Shown one piece after another: positions 23,885-34,631 of a stretch of 64,000 bases of DNA (the stretch's first letter is position 1; each line of letters starts with the position of its first letter). Source of the stretch: Ovis canadensis (taxonomy: Eukaryota > Chordata > Mammalia > Artiodactyla > Bovidae). The stretch lies in NCBI RefSeq assembly GCF_042477335.2, contig NC_091251.1:36844501-36908500 (forward strand), read 5' to 3'. The translations under genes and the position numbers were made by a program. The notes beneath the pieces were generated by a model. The model was not told the origin of the DNA and searched no databases. It saw only the letters and a list, made by a program, of their open reading frames with translations.

Positions 23885-24003
23885 TGGGTGGCCTTGACCA
23901 GCAGTGGCTTGAAGCAAGATCTCAGATTCTCAACCAAAGATTGAAACCAGGCCTCAGCAGTGAGAGCACTGAACCCTAATCATTAGACTACAAGTGCCAG
24001 CAG
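23885..24003 (-). mobile_element. CHR-2-type SINE, antisense
   Basis: Degenerate antisense match: ggtggccttgaccagcag, 'gattgaaaccaggcctc', 'gagcactgaaccctaatc'. Confidence 0.5.
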
Positions 24004-24298
24004 ATAGTGAGAAGTCCCTGGCTTATCTGCTTTATAGAAATGAATTTCAACAAAGAGATGGAAGATAGTGAAACAGTGAAGTGTTTATTAGGAAAAAAGG
24101 TACATGTGAATAGATATACACCGGTAGGGTGGGATAGGGGTGGGGTGGCTCAGAGAAACAGTCTCACCCTTTGGTGGTTTAAATCACTTACAGGGAGTAT
24201 TTCTTCCTGGTTTCCTCTGGCCAATCATCTTGCTTTGCCTGGCTCTGAGTCTCTCTTGGGTTGCCCCGCAGGCATGGCTTGGTTTCATTGAGTTAGAC
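24004..24298. other. Unassigned, possible LTR-like sequence
   Basis: Nothing firmly named. The stretch leads directly into the composite element at about 24299. Confidence 0.3.
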
Positions 24299-24690
24299 AA
24301 GGCTGTGGTCCTAGTGTGATTAGATTGACTAGATTTCTGTGAGTATGATTTCAGTGTGTCTGCCCTCTGATGCCCTCTTGCAACACCTACCATCTTACGT
24401 GGGTTTCTCTTACATTGGGCGTGGGGTATCTCTTCATGGCTGCTCCAGCAAAGCACAGCCGCTGCTCCTTACCTTGGACGAGGGGTATGTCCTTACTGCT
24501 GCCCTTCCTGACCTTCAATGTGGGATAGCTCCTCTCGGCCTTCCCGCGCCTATGCAGCAACCGCTCCTTGGTTGCTCCTCCCGGCCGCCGGCCCTGGCCT
24601 CGGGTGTGGGTGGCTCCTCCCAGTTGCCACCCCTGGCCTTGGGCTTGGGGTGGCTCCTCAGGGTCACTGCCCCTGGCCTCAGGCCAGAGA
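24299..24690 (+). repeat. GC-rich degenerate tandem block (units about 40 bp) preceding BovB
   Basis: From about 24417 the sequence cycles through variants of a roughly 40-bp unit made of 'tggggtggctcctc' and 'ccgccgcccctggcctc'-like halves. Three consecutive units at about 24570-24690 are 39-40 bp each. The block is far more GC-rich than its surroundings and runs straight into BovB reverse-transcriptase sequence. The lead-in (24299-24416) appears to belong to the same repeat, from my memory of other ruminant sequence. Confidence 0.6.
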
Positions 24691-26075
24691 ATTTGGAAAA
24701 CTCAGCAGTGGCCACAGGACTGGAAAAGGTCAGTTTTCATTCCAATCCCAAAGAAAGGCAACGCTAAAGAATGCTCAAACTACCGCACAATTGCACTCAT
24801 CTCACATGCTAGTAAAGTAATGCTCAAAATTCTCCAAGCCAGGCTTCAGCAATATGTGAACCATGAACTCCCTGATGTTCAAGCTGGTTTTAGAAAAGGC
24901 AGAGGAACCAGAGATCAAATTGCCAACATCCGCTGGATCATGGAAAAAGCAAGAGAGTTCCAGAAAAACATCTATTTCTGCTTTATTGGCAATGCCAAAG
25001 TCTTTGACTGTGTGGATCACAATAAACTGTAGAAAATTCTGAAAGAGATGGGAATACCAGACCACCTAACCTACCTCTTGAGAAATCTGTATGCAGGTCA
25101 GTAAGCAACAGTTAGAACTGGACATGGAACAACAGACTGGTTCCAAATAGGAAAAGGTGTACGTCAAGGCTGTATATTGTCACCCTGCTTATTTAACTTC
25201 TATGCAGAGTACATCATGAGAAACGCTGGATTGGAAGAAACACAAGCTGGAATCAAGATTGCCAGGAGAAATATCAATAACCTCAGATATGCAGATGACA
25301 CCACCCTTATAGCAGAAAGTGAAGAGGAAGTAAAAAGCCTCTTGATGAAAGTGAAAGAGGAGAGTGAAAAAGTTGGCTTAAAGCTCAACATTCAGAAAAC
25401 GAAGATCATGGCAGCTAGTCCCATCACTTCATGGGAAATAGATGGGAAACAGTGGAAACACTGTCAGACTTTATTTTGGGGGCTCCAAAATCACTGCAGA
25501 TGGTGACTGCAGCCATGAAACTAAAAGATGAATTACTGCTTGGAAGAAAAGTTATGACCAACCTGGATAGCATATTCAAAAGCAGGGATATTACTTTGCC
25601 AACTAACGTCCATCTGGTCAAGGCTATGGTTTTTCCTGTGGTCATGTATGGATGTGAGAGTTGGACTGTGAAGAAGGCTGAGTGCCGAAGAATTGATGCT
25701 TTTGAACTGTGGTGTTGGAGAAGACTCTTGAGAGTCCCTTGGACTGCAAGGAGATCCAACCAGTCCATTCTGAAGGAGATCAACCCTGGGATTTCTTTGG
25801 AGGGAATGATGCTAAAGCTGAAGCTCCAGTACTTTGGCCACCTCATGAGAAGAGTTGACTCATTGGAAAAGACTCTGATGCTGGGAGGGATTGTGGGCAG
25901 TAAGAGAAGGGGACGACAGAGGATGGGATGGCTGGATGGCATCACGGACTCAATGGACGTGGGTCTGAGTGAACTCCAGGAGCTGGTGATGGACAGGGAG
26001 GCCTGGTGTGCTGCAATTCATGGGGTCTCAAAGAGTTGGACACAACTGAGCGACTGAATTGACTGACTGACTGAG
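24688..26075 (+). mobile_element. BovB RT half and 3' end, sense
   Basis: Sense BovB from the start of the RT domain (gaatttggaaaactcagc) to the terminal gactgactgactgag. GVRQGCILSPCLFNFYAEY and NNLRYADDTTLIAE are readable, so the catalytic YADD remains. Inactivating changes include TAG at 25030, TAA at 25102 and a 1-bp loss near 25440 (a 'gatggg' run) that moves the frame. The endonuclease half is absent; its place is taken by the tandem block at 24299-24690. Confidence 0.9.
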
Positions 26076-26317
26076 TCTCTCTGTTATAAATTCAGAGTCC
26101 TCTCCTGTTTACGCAAATCTCTTAGCCAAGACGGATTTCAGCACAGAGGCCTGTGGGAAGGTTGACACCACCTATTATGCAGTGGTACGCCTTCTTTTTG
26201 GCCCCTGAGGAGCCTTTCTGCACATGTGCAGTTGGAAAGTTCTCCTTTACCTCAAGAATGAGAAATACGCAATCTCTTTATCTTTCTCTCTTTTTTTTTC
26301 CTTTTGAACTTTTCCTT

Positions 26318-26771
26318 TTGTGCCAACAAATGTACAGATAGTCAAAGTTTTTTCAATAGTCGTGTATGGACATGAGAGTTGGACCGTAAAGAACACTGAG
26401 CATGGAAGACCTGATGCTTTTGAACTGTGGTGTTGGAAAACACTCTTGAGAGTCCCTTGGACTGCAAGGAGATCCAACCAGTCCATCCTAAAGGAAATCA
26501 GTCCTGAATATTCATTGGAAGGACTGATGCTGATGCTCCAATACTTTGGCCTCCTGATGCAAAGAGCCAACTCATTGGAAAAGACCTTGATGCTGGGAAA
26601 GATTGAAGGCAGGAGGAGATGGGGACGACAGAGGAAGAGATGGTTGGATGGCATCACTGACTCAATGGACATGAGTTTGAGCAAACTGCTGGAGATGGTG
26701 AAGGACAGGGAGGCCTGGCGTGTTGCAGTCCATGGGGTTGCAAAGCACTGGACACAACTGAGTAACTGAAC
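26318..26771 (+). mobile_element. BovB 3' end, sense (second copy in tandem)
   Basis: Encodes the C-terminal BovB tail ([20 protein letters not shown] readable) and ends in tgagtaactgaacaacaac. It lies 240 bp after the previous copy in the same orientation but differs from it at many positions, so it is an independent insertion. Confidence 0.9.
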
Positions 26772-26784
26772 AACAACAAATGGA

Positions 26785-27262
26785 ATATACCCGATTAACA
26801 ATGTTGTGATAGTTTCAGATGAACAGGGAAGGGATTCAGCCATATATATATATACATGTAGCCAAGCTTCCCTTGTAGCTCAGTTGGTAAAAAATCTGCC
26901 TGCAATGCAGGAGACCTGGGTTCAATTCCTGGGTCGAGAAGATCCCCTGGAGAAGGAAATGGCAACCTACTCCAGTATTCTTGCCTGGAGAATCCCATGG
27001 ACAAAGGAGCCTGGCAGACTACAGTCCATGTGGTTGCAAAGAGTTGGACATGACTTTGGGACTAAACCACCAACCATGCATGTATCCATTCTCCCCTAAT
27101 CCCCCCTCCCAGTTCAGGCTGCTACATAATATTGGGCAAATTGTCATGTGCTATACAGTAGGTCCTTGTTGGTTATCCATTTTAAATATAGGTGTATACG
27201 TGACCATCCCAAACTCCCTAATTATCCCTTCCCTCCAGCAACCATAAGTTCCAGGTCTCTTT
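26785..27262 (-). mobile_element. Artiodactyl L1 3' UTR, antisense, containing a SINE
   Basis: gattaacaatgttgtgatag, 'catgtatccattctcccc'-like and gctatacagtaggtccttg words run on either side of a Bov-tA SINE at 26864-27068. Confidence 0.65.
26864..27068 (+). mobile_element. Bov-tA SINE, full length, sense
   Basis: Starts aagcttcccttgtagctcag with the tRNA-Glu-like A and B boxes (tagctcagttggt; ggttcaattcc) and ends at gttggacatgactttggg. Confidence 0.92.
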
Positions 27263-27842
27263 ATCTCTTATCTGGGCAGGACTCAGCTCCTCCTTTCTCC
27301 TACCATGATCTTTGCCTTGGAGTATCTGTCCACAAAGGATAGACTTCAGCTACTCAGACTGGTGCCCATCTATCTCAGTTCTTTTGCTATTTTTACCACA
27401 TCTGTAGTGACTGCCTCCACTAGGAGGGAGTCTTCATCCCCTGAAGTATGTAGGTTAATGAGAGCATATCCTGCTTGATAACCTCCAGTTTCAGTTTTAA
27501 GATATGATCTGTCAACAAGTAAAATTAGGTCAGGGTTATCAATAGGAGTCTAGAAATCTGAGATCCAAAAAGTTCTCTGTCTGAGATAAGATGATCATGA
27601 GGCTCCCCTTCTTTTGGTCAGAGAAGAAGAGTGGCAGGATTCAGGGTGCTTCAGTGGTGAACAGTATGTGAGATGTGAGAGTAATGGATTCTAATACCTT
27701 AGCTGGACTTGCTGGCTGGATATTTATACGAGGGCTCCATGTGGCACCATCTTCCTCACAGCGTGATGATTGGGTCCTAGTGTGGGTGTCCCACAACAGA
27801 TAGGAAAGCCAGGCAGAAGCTGTCTCACCTGTTATGACCTGG
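27263..27842. other. Unassigned stretch
   Basis: No gene or named repeat recognised. Confidence 0.35.
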
Positions 27843-28227
27843 CTTTTTATATATTTATTTTTGAACTTTTTATTTTGTATTGGGTTATAGCCAATTAACA
27901 ATGTTGTGATATTTGCTGGTGAACAGTGAAGGGACTCAGCCATACATATACATGTATCCATTCTCCCTCAACCCCTACCATCCAGGCTGCCACATAACAC
28001 TGTGCAGAGTTCCATGTGCTATACAGTAGGTCCTTGTTGGTTTCCCATTTTAAATATAGCCATGTGTTCATGACCTGCCCAAACTCTCTATCTCTTCCCC
28101 TCAGCAACCATAAGTTTGTTCTCTAAGTCTGTATCTTTCTGTTTGTAAATAAATTCATTTGTATAATTTCTTTTTAGATTCAATACAGTATTTTTCATTT
28201 GACTTACTTCACTCAGTATGACACTCT

Positions 28228-28481
28228 AAAGCTGAAACTCCAGTACTTTGGCCACCTCATGCAAAGAGTTGACTCATTGGAAAAGACTCTGATGCTGGGA
28301 GGGATTGGGAGCAGGAGGAGAAGGGGACGACCAAGGATGAGATGGCTGGATGGCATCACAGACTCGATGGATGTGAGTCTGAGTGAACTCCGGGAGATGG
28401 TCATGAACATGGAGGCCTGGCGTGCTGCGATTCATGGGGTTGCAAAGAGTCGGACACAACTGAGCAACTGAACTGAACTGA
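28228..28481 (+). mobile_element. Short BovB 3' end with exact 17-bp target duplication
   Basis: Only the last 250 bp of BovB, ending gaactgaactga. The 17-bp direct repeat actcagtatgacactct is exact at 28211-28227 and 28482-28498, and both copies match the L1 sequence it interrupted. Confidence 0.95.
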
Positions 28482-28746
28482 ACTCAGTATGACACTCTCT
28501 AGGTCCATCCGTGTTGCTGCAAATGGCATTATTTCATTATTTTTAATGACTAAGAAATATTCCATTGTGTATACATACCACATCTTCTTTATCCATTCCT
28601 CTGTTGATGGACATTTAGGTTGCTTCCGTGTCTTGGTTATTGTAAACAGTGCTTCAGTGAACATTGGGGTGTATATATATTTTTGGATCATGTTTTTCTC
28701 TGGATATATGCCCTGGGGTGGGATTGCAGGGTCATATAGTAGCTCC

Positions 28747-28958
28747 AGACTTCTCTGGTAGATCAGATGGTAAAGAATCCACCTGCAATTTGGGAGACCT
28801 GGGTTTGATCCCTGGTTTGGGCAGATCCCCTGGAGGAGGGCATGGCAACCCACTCCAGTATTCTTGCCTGGAGAATCCCCATGGACAGAGGAGCCTGGTG
28901 AGTTACAGTCCATGGGGTTACAAAGAGTCAGACCCAATGGAGTGACTAAGCACAAGCA
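28747..28958 (+). mobile_element. Bov-tA SINE, full length, sense
   Basis: cagacttctctggtagatc start, ggtttgatccctgg B box, gactaagcacaagcac end; inserted in the antisense L1. Confidence 0.9.
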
Positions 28959-29021
28959 CAAGCCTGGCAGCTCTATTAATGGTTTTTGATGGTTTCCATA
29001 ACTTAATTAAAAGCTTAAGCA

Positions 29022-29160
29022 TGGGAATTCCCTTGGTATTTTCAATGCAGGGGCCCAGGTTCAATCCCTAGTCGAGGAACTGGGATACCACAAGTAACTC
29101 CACATAGCCAAAGAACAAAACAAAACAAAAACAAAAACAAACAAGCAAATTAAAAAAAAA
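29022..29160 (+). mobile_element. CHR-2-type SINE, sense, with A-rich tail
   Basis: gggaattcccttggtattt start, gcccaggttcaatccctag B box, then a (CAAAA)n-type tail from 29115 to 29160. Confidence 0.7.
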
Positions 29161-30227
29161 AAATCCAAGGGTTTGTCCAGATTGCCATACACAAACAGGC
29201 AAAATGAAATCTTACTTTGGGATGCCTAGGGGGTAGCCTATTGAAGAACCTTATTTGGGTCACTGAAAGCCTGTTCATATTTCTGCAATTCTGAAATCTT
29301 CTTGTTGGACCAACTCCCTGAAATTCTTCTTGCGCTGGAAAAGTGAAACAAGAATGACTTTTCATGCAGCTATGCCCAACACCTTAGTGGGACTCCCCTG
29401 GCAAATACAAACCTTCCTGTTGGGCACCTTTAGGGCAGGCCCTGTAACTTATTTCTGTACTTCACTGAGGTTGAATGAATGAATGAGCAAATTCTAAATT
29501 GGTTACTGTGAGTAACCAATGAAGATCTGTAGAGTTGATATGAAGGTTATTTTAAACTGAAGATATTTGAGACCCAGCAGATGCAGAAAGAAGCTTTTTC
29601 TGAGCTTCCCTTTCAGAATAAAGGCAGAATCTTCTGATAGTAAAGCTGCTATACATCCCTTTAGGGGGGAGTTACACCCAGGAAGAAAACAGATCACTCA
29701 CACTTGCATTAGACAAACATTAAAACAAATTATTTCCCATCCCATTTATTCCCATAAAAGCTCATTTATCTTTCCTTTTGAAAATCCATTCATTTCTTGT
29801 AGAGTCCCTGTTTGCTCCCCTCTGCCCCATTAAGCTGATGTAAAGTATAAACCTTTTCCCTAGCAGTTCAGGAGCCACGTCTACGTTCTTCCATATGCAT
29901 ATGTATAAACTTTGTCATTTCTCTTGTTAATCTTAAGTCATTTTGTCAGTTCATTCACAGGGTTCCTAACTGTACATAAATGAGTACAGGAAAAGTTTTC
30001 CCTCCAATACCCCTCAAGATGGTATGAGTACAATCTAAAGACTAAGAGACAAACAAAACCTGGGTGGTGAGTGAATTATGGAATCGGAAACTAAAAGCTC
30101 ACACTTTACCACATCTTCTTTGGCCCTACTTCCCCTTCCAAATTTAAACACATTAGAAAAGAAGGTTTACTTTACCAAAGATTTCTTGGATTTCATGTGG
30201 CAAAACAATTTAAAATTTTTCCCTTAA
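29161..30227 (+). other. Unassigned, with an LTR-like 3' end near 29690-30020
   Basis: No gene. 'gtataaactttgtcatttc', 'tcttgttaatcttaagtc' and 'ttttgtcagttcattcac' resemble the R/U5 end of the same old LTR family seen at 43.4, 48.2 and 61.7 kb. Confidence 0.4.
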
Positions 30228-30495
30228 AGAATTCTGGTGGTCCAGGGGTTAAGAATTCGACTGCCAGTGCAGAGGACGTGAATTCAATCCCTGGGCCAGG
30301 AAGAGCACACATGTCTGTGAGCAACTAGGCCCCTAAGCCACTACTGCTGAAGACCATGCACAGAGCCTGTGCTCCATCACAAGAGAAGCCACTGAAATGA
30401 GGAACCCCTGCACTGCAATGAAGAGTAGCCCCACTCACTGCAATTAGAGAAAGCCCTCACACAGCGATGAAGACCCAGGGTTGTAAAAAACTGTT
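30228..30495 (+). mobile_element. CHR-2-type SINE, full length, sense
   Basis: gaattctggtggtccagggg start, gaattcaatccctgggcc, then 'ccactgaaatgaggaac', gcactgcaatgaagagtag and cagcgatgaagacccagg; a TTTA-rich stretch follows. Confidence 0.75.
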
Positions 30496-30796
30496 TATTT
30501 ATTTATTTATTTTATTTAAAATCTCTTTAAAAAAATATTCTGTCCTTTCCATCAAGTTTCCTCTCCTCTCTCTTCCTCCTACCTTTCCCTCCCCATGGAT
30601 TTGAAACTTCCTGCTGTTTTCAGCTCTGGATTTCAGCAAAGCAAAAGCCAGGCAGTTATTGACTCCACCCCCTATAGAAAGCAATTTCAAGATTACCTAG
30701 TTTTATTTAAACAGATTCCTTGTGGGAGGTTTTAACTCCACTCTCTGTGAATAATAACAGGATTTCTAAGCACTGTCTGCATCTTACCTGGCCTGT

Positions 30797-31007
30797 GTAC
30801 TCAGTAGCGCAATCTTGTCTGACTCTTTGTGACTCTATGACTGTAGCCTGCCAGGCTCCTCTGTCCATGGGATTTCCCAGGCAAGAATACTGAAGTGGGT
30901 TGCCATTTCCTCCCCTAGGGATCTTCCTGATCCAGGGACTACACATGTGTCTCCTATGTCTCCTGCACTGGCAGGCAGGTTCTTTACCACTGAGCTATCA
31001 GGGAACA
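30797..31007 (-). mobile_element. Bov-tA SINE, antisense
   Basis: Antisense Bov-tA with a small internal duplication (tctcctatgtctcctgcac near 30949). Confidence 0.88.
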
Positions 31008-31049
31008 CTGCTTCTTACCTTATTTTGTCTTAAAAATAAGTCTAAGAGA

Positions 31050-31170
31050 AATATGTTATTATCACCCCATTTTAGAGATGAGAAAACTTTCCCAGTGCTT
31101 AAGGTGATAAACCAGGATTTGGACTTGTTACTGAGTCCAAGCTTGCTCTGTTCACCATATGATAGGACAA
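31050..31170 (+). mobile_element. MIR-like SINE fragment
   Basis: accccattttagagatgag followed by 'ccagtgcttaaggtg' and 'aaccaggatttggact' follows the MIR core order. Confidence 0.5.
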
Positions 31171-31182
31171 TATATCTGAGAG

Positions 31183-31690
31183 ACTAGGTGTTGAGACACA
31201 GAATACAACTTTGTTAGGGGAGTGTGTAATTTCCTTGGTTATGTCTCACTGCAGCAAAGATTTGAAATGACAGACCAGTGTTACAGCTCGGTTACAGCTT
31301 AGTTTTATTCAGCAAGCAAAGGACAGTACACCCTCGAGGTGTGAGGGCAGGCAGACCCCAAAGGAGAGGCCTCAATCTGTCTTGGCTTCCTCCTTTCGTT
31401 CATTTGTCTCCTCCCCGCTGAGCCTGCCCCATGTAAATTGGGCTGGCCAAGAATGGGCTGTGTTTGTTTTACCAGTTCTCACTCCAGTCCACAGGTTTTC
31501 TTTTGTTTCATTTTTATGAGCTTTTCCCTTTCTTTATCTTTTAGCCACCACCATTTTTGACTCCTTTTTCCTATTCTAACTACCTAACAACAAGAAGATG
31601 GCAGACTAACATCTCAAAATAACCATTTTGTTGGGGCCTGGATGCCAGGTTCTTTTATGGATCAGAGATGAGGGGTGAGGTGAGGAAACA
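31183..31690 (-). mobile_element. Nested LTRs: young LTR inside an older LTR, antisense
   Basis: The inner copy (about 31242-31589) aligns with 53885-54305: shared blocks include acaccctcgaggtgtgagg/atcctcgaggcatgagg, 'tgtaaattgggctggcc' and the end ctaaca. The outer pieces (31183-31241 and 31590-31690) match in reverse the LTR-like sequence at 52360-52450, for example ctcaaaataaccattttgtt. The antisense polyadenylation region (ttttattcagcaag) sits inside. No coding sequence. No clean target duplication found. Confidence 0.7.
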
Positions 31691-31691
31691 A

Positions 31692-31908
31692 AGTTGAAAG
31701 TGAAAGTGTTGGTTGCTCAGTCATGTCTGACTCTTTGTGACCCCATAGACTATAGCCCACAAGGCTCTTCTGTCTGTGGAATTTTCCTGGCAAGAATACT
31801 GGAGTGGGTTGCTATTCCTTTCTCCAGGGGATCTTCCCTACACAGGGATGGAACCTGGGTCTCCCACATTGCTGGAAGATTCTTTACTGTCTGAGCCACC
31901 AGGGAAGC
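31692..31908 (-). mobile_element. Bov-tA SINE, antisense
   Basis: Complete antisense Bov-tA (gctcagtcatgtctgac to gagccaccagggaagc). Confidence 0.92.
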
Positions 31909-31979
31909 TAAAGTAGAAAGACCATTGATTTCTTGCAAATACCTTCTAGAATGGCAAGTCCCAGATGGGGATATGCGAG

Positions 31980-32200
31980 TTTCACTTCCTTATAGACACG
32001 AGTGTTAAAGAACCCACCTGCCAATGCAAGAGACATGAGAGACACAGGTTCAATCCTTGGGTTGGGAAGATCCCCTGGACAAAGGCATGGCAACCCACTC
32101 CAGTATTCTTGCCTGGAGAGTCCCATGGACAGAGGAGCCTGGTGGGCTACAGACCATAGGTCATAAAGAATTTGACGTGACTGAAGTGACTTAACACAGA
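31980..32200 (+). mobile_element. Bov-tA SINE, sense
   Basis: ggttcaatccttgggttgg B box, 'agaggagcctggtgggc', ending gtgactgaagtgacttaac. It faces the copy at 31692-31908, 71 bp away. Confidence 0.9.
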
Positions 32201-32445
32201 GACACAGCCTTTTCACAGGTGGTGTGAAATGGAATATCTCCTGCCATATCAATAAGCAAGGATGCCACAGGTATGTGCAATTCCGGCCACCCCCTCTCCC
32301 CAAATATGAATTTCTGAGCCACCCCAGGCAAGCAGCAGGCAAGTGGCACCATTATCTACACAAGGAACTTAAGAATGTCACAGTCCTTCACAGGTGGGCA
32401 GGGCCAGGTTATCTTCCTGTGAGCTAAACAAAGGCACTTCAAAGG

Positions 32446-32662
32446 GTATGACTTCCCTGGTGGCTCAGACAGTAAAGCATCTGCCTACAACTCGAGAGGC
32501 CTAGGTTCAATCCCTAGGTTGGGAGGATCTCCTGGAGAAGGAAATGGCAACCCACTCCAGTATTCTTGCCTGGAAAATCCCATGGATGGAGGAGCCTGGT
32601 AGACTACAGTCCATGGGGTCACCAAGAGTCGGAAATGACTGAGCGACTTCAATTTAGTTTAA
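32446..32662 (+). mobile_element. Bov-tA SINE, sense
   Basis: gacttccctggtggctcag start through gactgagcgacttcaattt; close to the consensus. Confidence 0.93.
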
Positions 32663-32889
32663 GGGTGTGGGGGTGGGCAGGATTCTCTGAGGCAGGCCTT
32701 TATGTATGCTATAATAACAAAAGCAGCAAAAAAAACACAAGGATTAAAGTTACAGAAACAGATCCAGTCCAATATGGAGTCAAAATTAACCCTTCTTGGT
32801 TACAGACCGAGACAGTGTAAACCTAGAACCTAGAGATATTTTGATAATTCATGCTCCAGAGGGAGTAAAATTATTCTCCATAACAAAGT

Positions 32890-33230
32890 AATAACTGTAT
32901 ATGTGTACATATATCTGAGTCGCTTTGCTGTACACCTAAAACTAACACAATATTGTAAATCAACTATACTTTAATGCGAGTAAAAAGTGAAGTCACTCAG
33001 TGGTGTCTGACTGTTTGCAACCCCATGGACTATAGTCTACCAGACTCCTCCATCCATGAGATTTTCCAGGGAAGAATACTGGAGTGGGTTGCCATTTCCT
33101 TCTCCAGGGGATCTTCCGGACCCAGGGATTGAACCCAGGTCTCCTGCATTGTAGGCAGACACTTTATCATCTGAGCCACCAGGGAAGTCCATACTTTAAA
33201 AGTAAAGAAATAAAAACAAAATTGTCTCTC
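32890..33230 (+). mobile_element. L1 3' UTR end, sense, split by a SINE
   Basis: 'gctttgctgtacacctaaa', 'ctaacacaatattgtaaatc' and 'aactatacttta' are the sense L1 terminus. A Bov-tA follows, then an A-rich tail at 33199-33230. Confidence 0.7.
32975..33190 (-). mobile_element. Bov-tA SINE, antisense, with 9-bp duplication
   Basis: Complete antisense Bov-tA. atactttaa occurs at 32966-32974 and 33191-33199. Confidence 0.92.
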
Positions 33231-33700
33231 AGCAAATACAGGTTTCTTTCTGGGAGGAAATTCTACTGCTAAGAAATATGATGTTCTCTGTTTCTTCTCT
33301 AAAGGGGATTTTGCATTTGGCTTATCTCAAATTCCTCTCCTCCACTCTGGCCTACAGGAGGAGAGATCACTGTAGATAAGAATAGTCACACACTCTCTTT
33401 CAATGGCCCAGAAATGTAGATGAGGCCAGAACTGGGTGAGGTCACACAGAGGCTTCCTTTTCCTCCTCTGTGTTCAGGTACTGTCATCTTGTCCAGATCT
33501 AGGGAGCCTTCCAGCTAGGGGCAGCTGGACACCTCTCATCTCCTCGCCACCCCCTTCCTCTCGCCACCTCTTCCCCTGCAGATGCTGATGGGAGTCATGA
33601 AATTCTGGCCAAAGCGGCTTCAGGATTCCCGGGGAGAGAGAAGACATCTCATGCCTTCCCCTTCCCATGATTACTTGTTATGTGACTTTTGCTAACCTCC
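33231..33700. other. Unassigned, distal upstream region of RNASE1
   Basis: No gene or named repeat. It precedes the SINE cluster that ends close to the RNASE1 promoter. Confidence 0.35.
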
Positions 33701-33886
33701 TCATGCTTCCCAGGTGGTGCTAGTAGTAAAAGAACCCAACTGCCAGTGCAGGAGATATGAGACATGAGTTTGATCCCTGGGTTGGGAATATACCCTGGAG
33801 GAGGGCATGGCAACCCATTCTAGTATTCTAGCCTGGAGAATCCCATGGACTGAGGAGCCTGGCAGGCTATAGCCCATAGGGTTGCA
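33701..33886 (+). mobile_element. Bov-tA SINE, sense, left arm of an inverted pair
   Basis: catgcttcccaggtggtgc to atagggttgcaaagtg, followed within a few bases by an antisense copy. Confidence 0.88.
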
Positions 33887-33887
33887 A

Positions 33888-34170
33888 AGTGAAAAGTGAA
33901 GTGAAAGTCATTCAGTCATGTTCGACTGTTTGTGACCCTGGAATTCTCCAGGCCAGAATACTGGAGTGGATAGTATTTCCCTTCTCCACGCATCTTCCCA
34001 ACCCAGGTCTCCCACATTGCAGGTAGATTCTTTACCAGCTGAGCCACAAGGGAAGCCCAAGAATACTGGAGTGGGTAGCCTATCACTTCTCCAGAGGATC
34101 TTCCTGACCCAGAAATTGAACCGGGGTCTCTTGCATTACAGGTGGATTCTTTACCAACTGAGCTATCAGG
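33888..34170 (-). mobile_element. Antisense Bov-tA plus partial second antisense copy
   Basis: First copy 33888-34063 (ttcagtcatgttcgactg to gagccacaagggaagcc). A second, 5'-headed partial copy follows at 34064-34170 (gaatactggagtgggtagc to gagctatcaggg). A sense-strand tail (gtcacaaagagtcagatac) is attached at 34171-34205, so the block is a patchwork of three SINE pieces. Confidence 0.85.
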
Positions 34171-34347
34171 GTCACAAAGAGTCAGATACAACTGAAGTGA
34201 CTTAGGACACATGCATAGGCTATTTAGTGTGGAACACGGACTTGGTTGGAGCTTGAGCATCAGTGCTATTGTGGCTTTCTCTGCTGCTTTATAGAGAGAA
34301 AAGTTCTTAAAGGCAAAGGCTCACTATCCCCAGCAGCCCCCCAAAGA

Positions 34348-34520
34348 GGGTGTGCGTGCATGCTCAATTGTGTCTGGACTGTAGCCTGCCAGGCTTCTCT
34401 GTCGATGGACTTTCCTAGGCAAGATCTGGAGTGGGTTGGTATTTCCTTCTCCAAAGGATCTTCCCACCTCAGGACAGAACCGGAGTCTGCTGATAAGCAG
34501 GCGGATGGCTTACTACTGGG
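34348..34520 (-). mobile_element. Degenerate Bov-tA SINE, antisense
   Basis: tgctcaattgtgtctggac, 'ctccaaaggatcttccc', 'gataagcaggcggatggc'; shortened. It ends about 110 bp before the RNASE1 TATA-like box. Confidence 0.75.
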
Positions 34521-34631
34521 CCAGGTGCCCTGGGCAATTCCCCAACCTTTCCTCACATAACCTTGTTTCCTGTGGAATGAGACCAAGATGCTCCTCCCAC
34601 CCTTCTTGGAAGCCAAGCCCCCTTTCACTGG

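Larger units (their letters stand above)
27843..28990 (-). mobile_element. Artiodactyl L1 3' end, antisense, with two later insertions
   Basis: Antisense L1 3' UTR and ORF2 C-terminal sequence: 'attgggttatagccaatt' at 27881, then 'tccattgtgtatacatacc' and 'cctctgttgatggacat', parallel to 13900-14110 of the full L1. Interrupted by BovB (28228-28481) and a Bov-tA (28747-28958). Confidence 0.75.

Noticed and set aside
25424-25945. 173-codon minus-strand frame
   Set aside because: Antisense to the BovB reverse-transcriptase C-terminal coding sequence.
26864-27068. tRNA gene
   Set aside because: The A and B box resemblance belongs to the tRNA-derived head of a Bov-tA SINE; many similar copies occur in the window.
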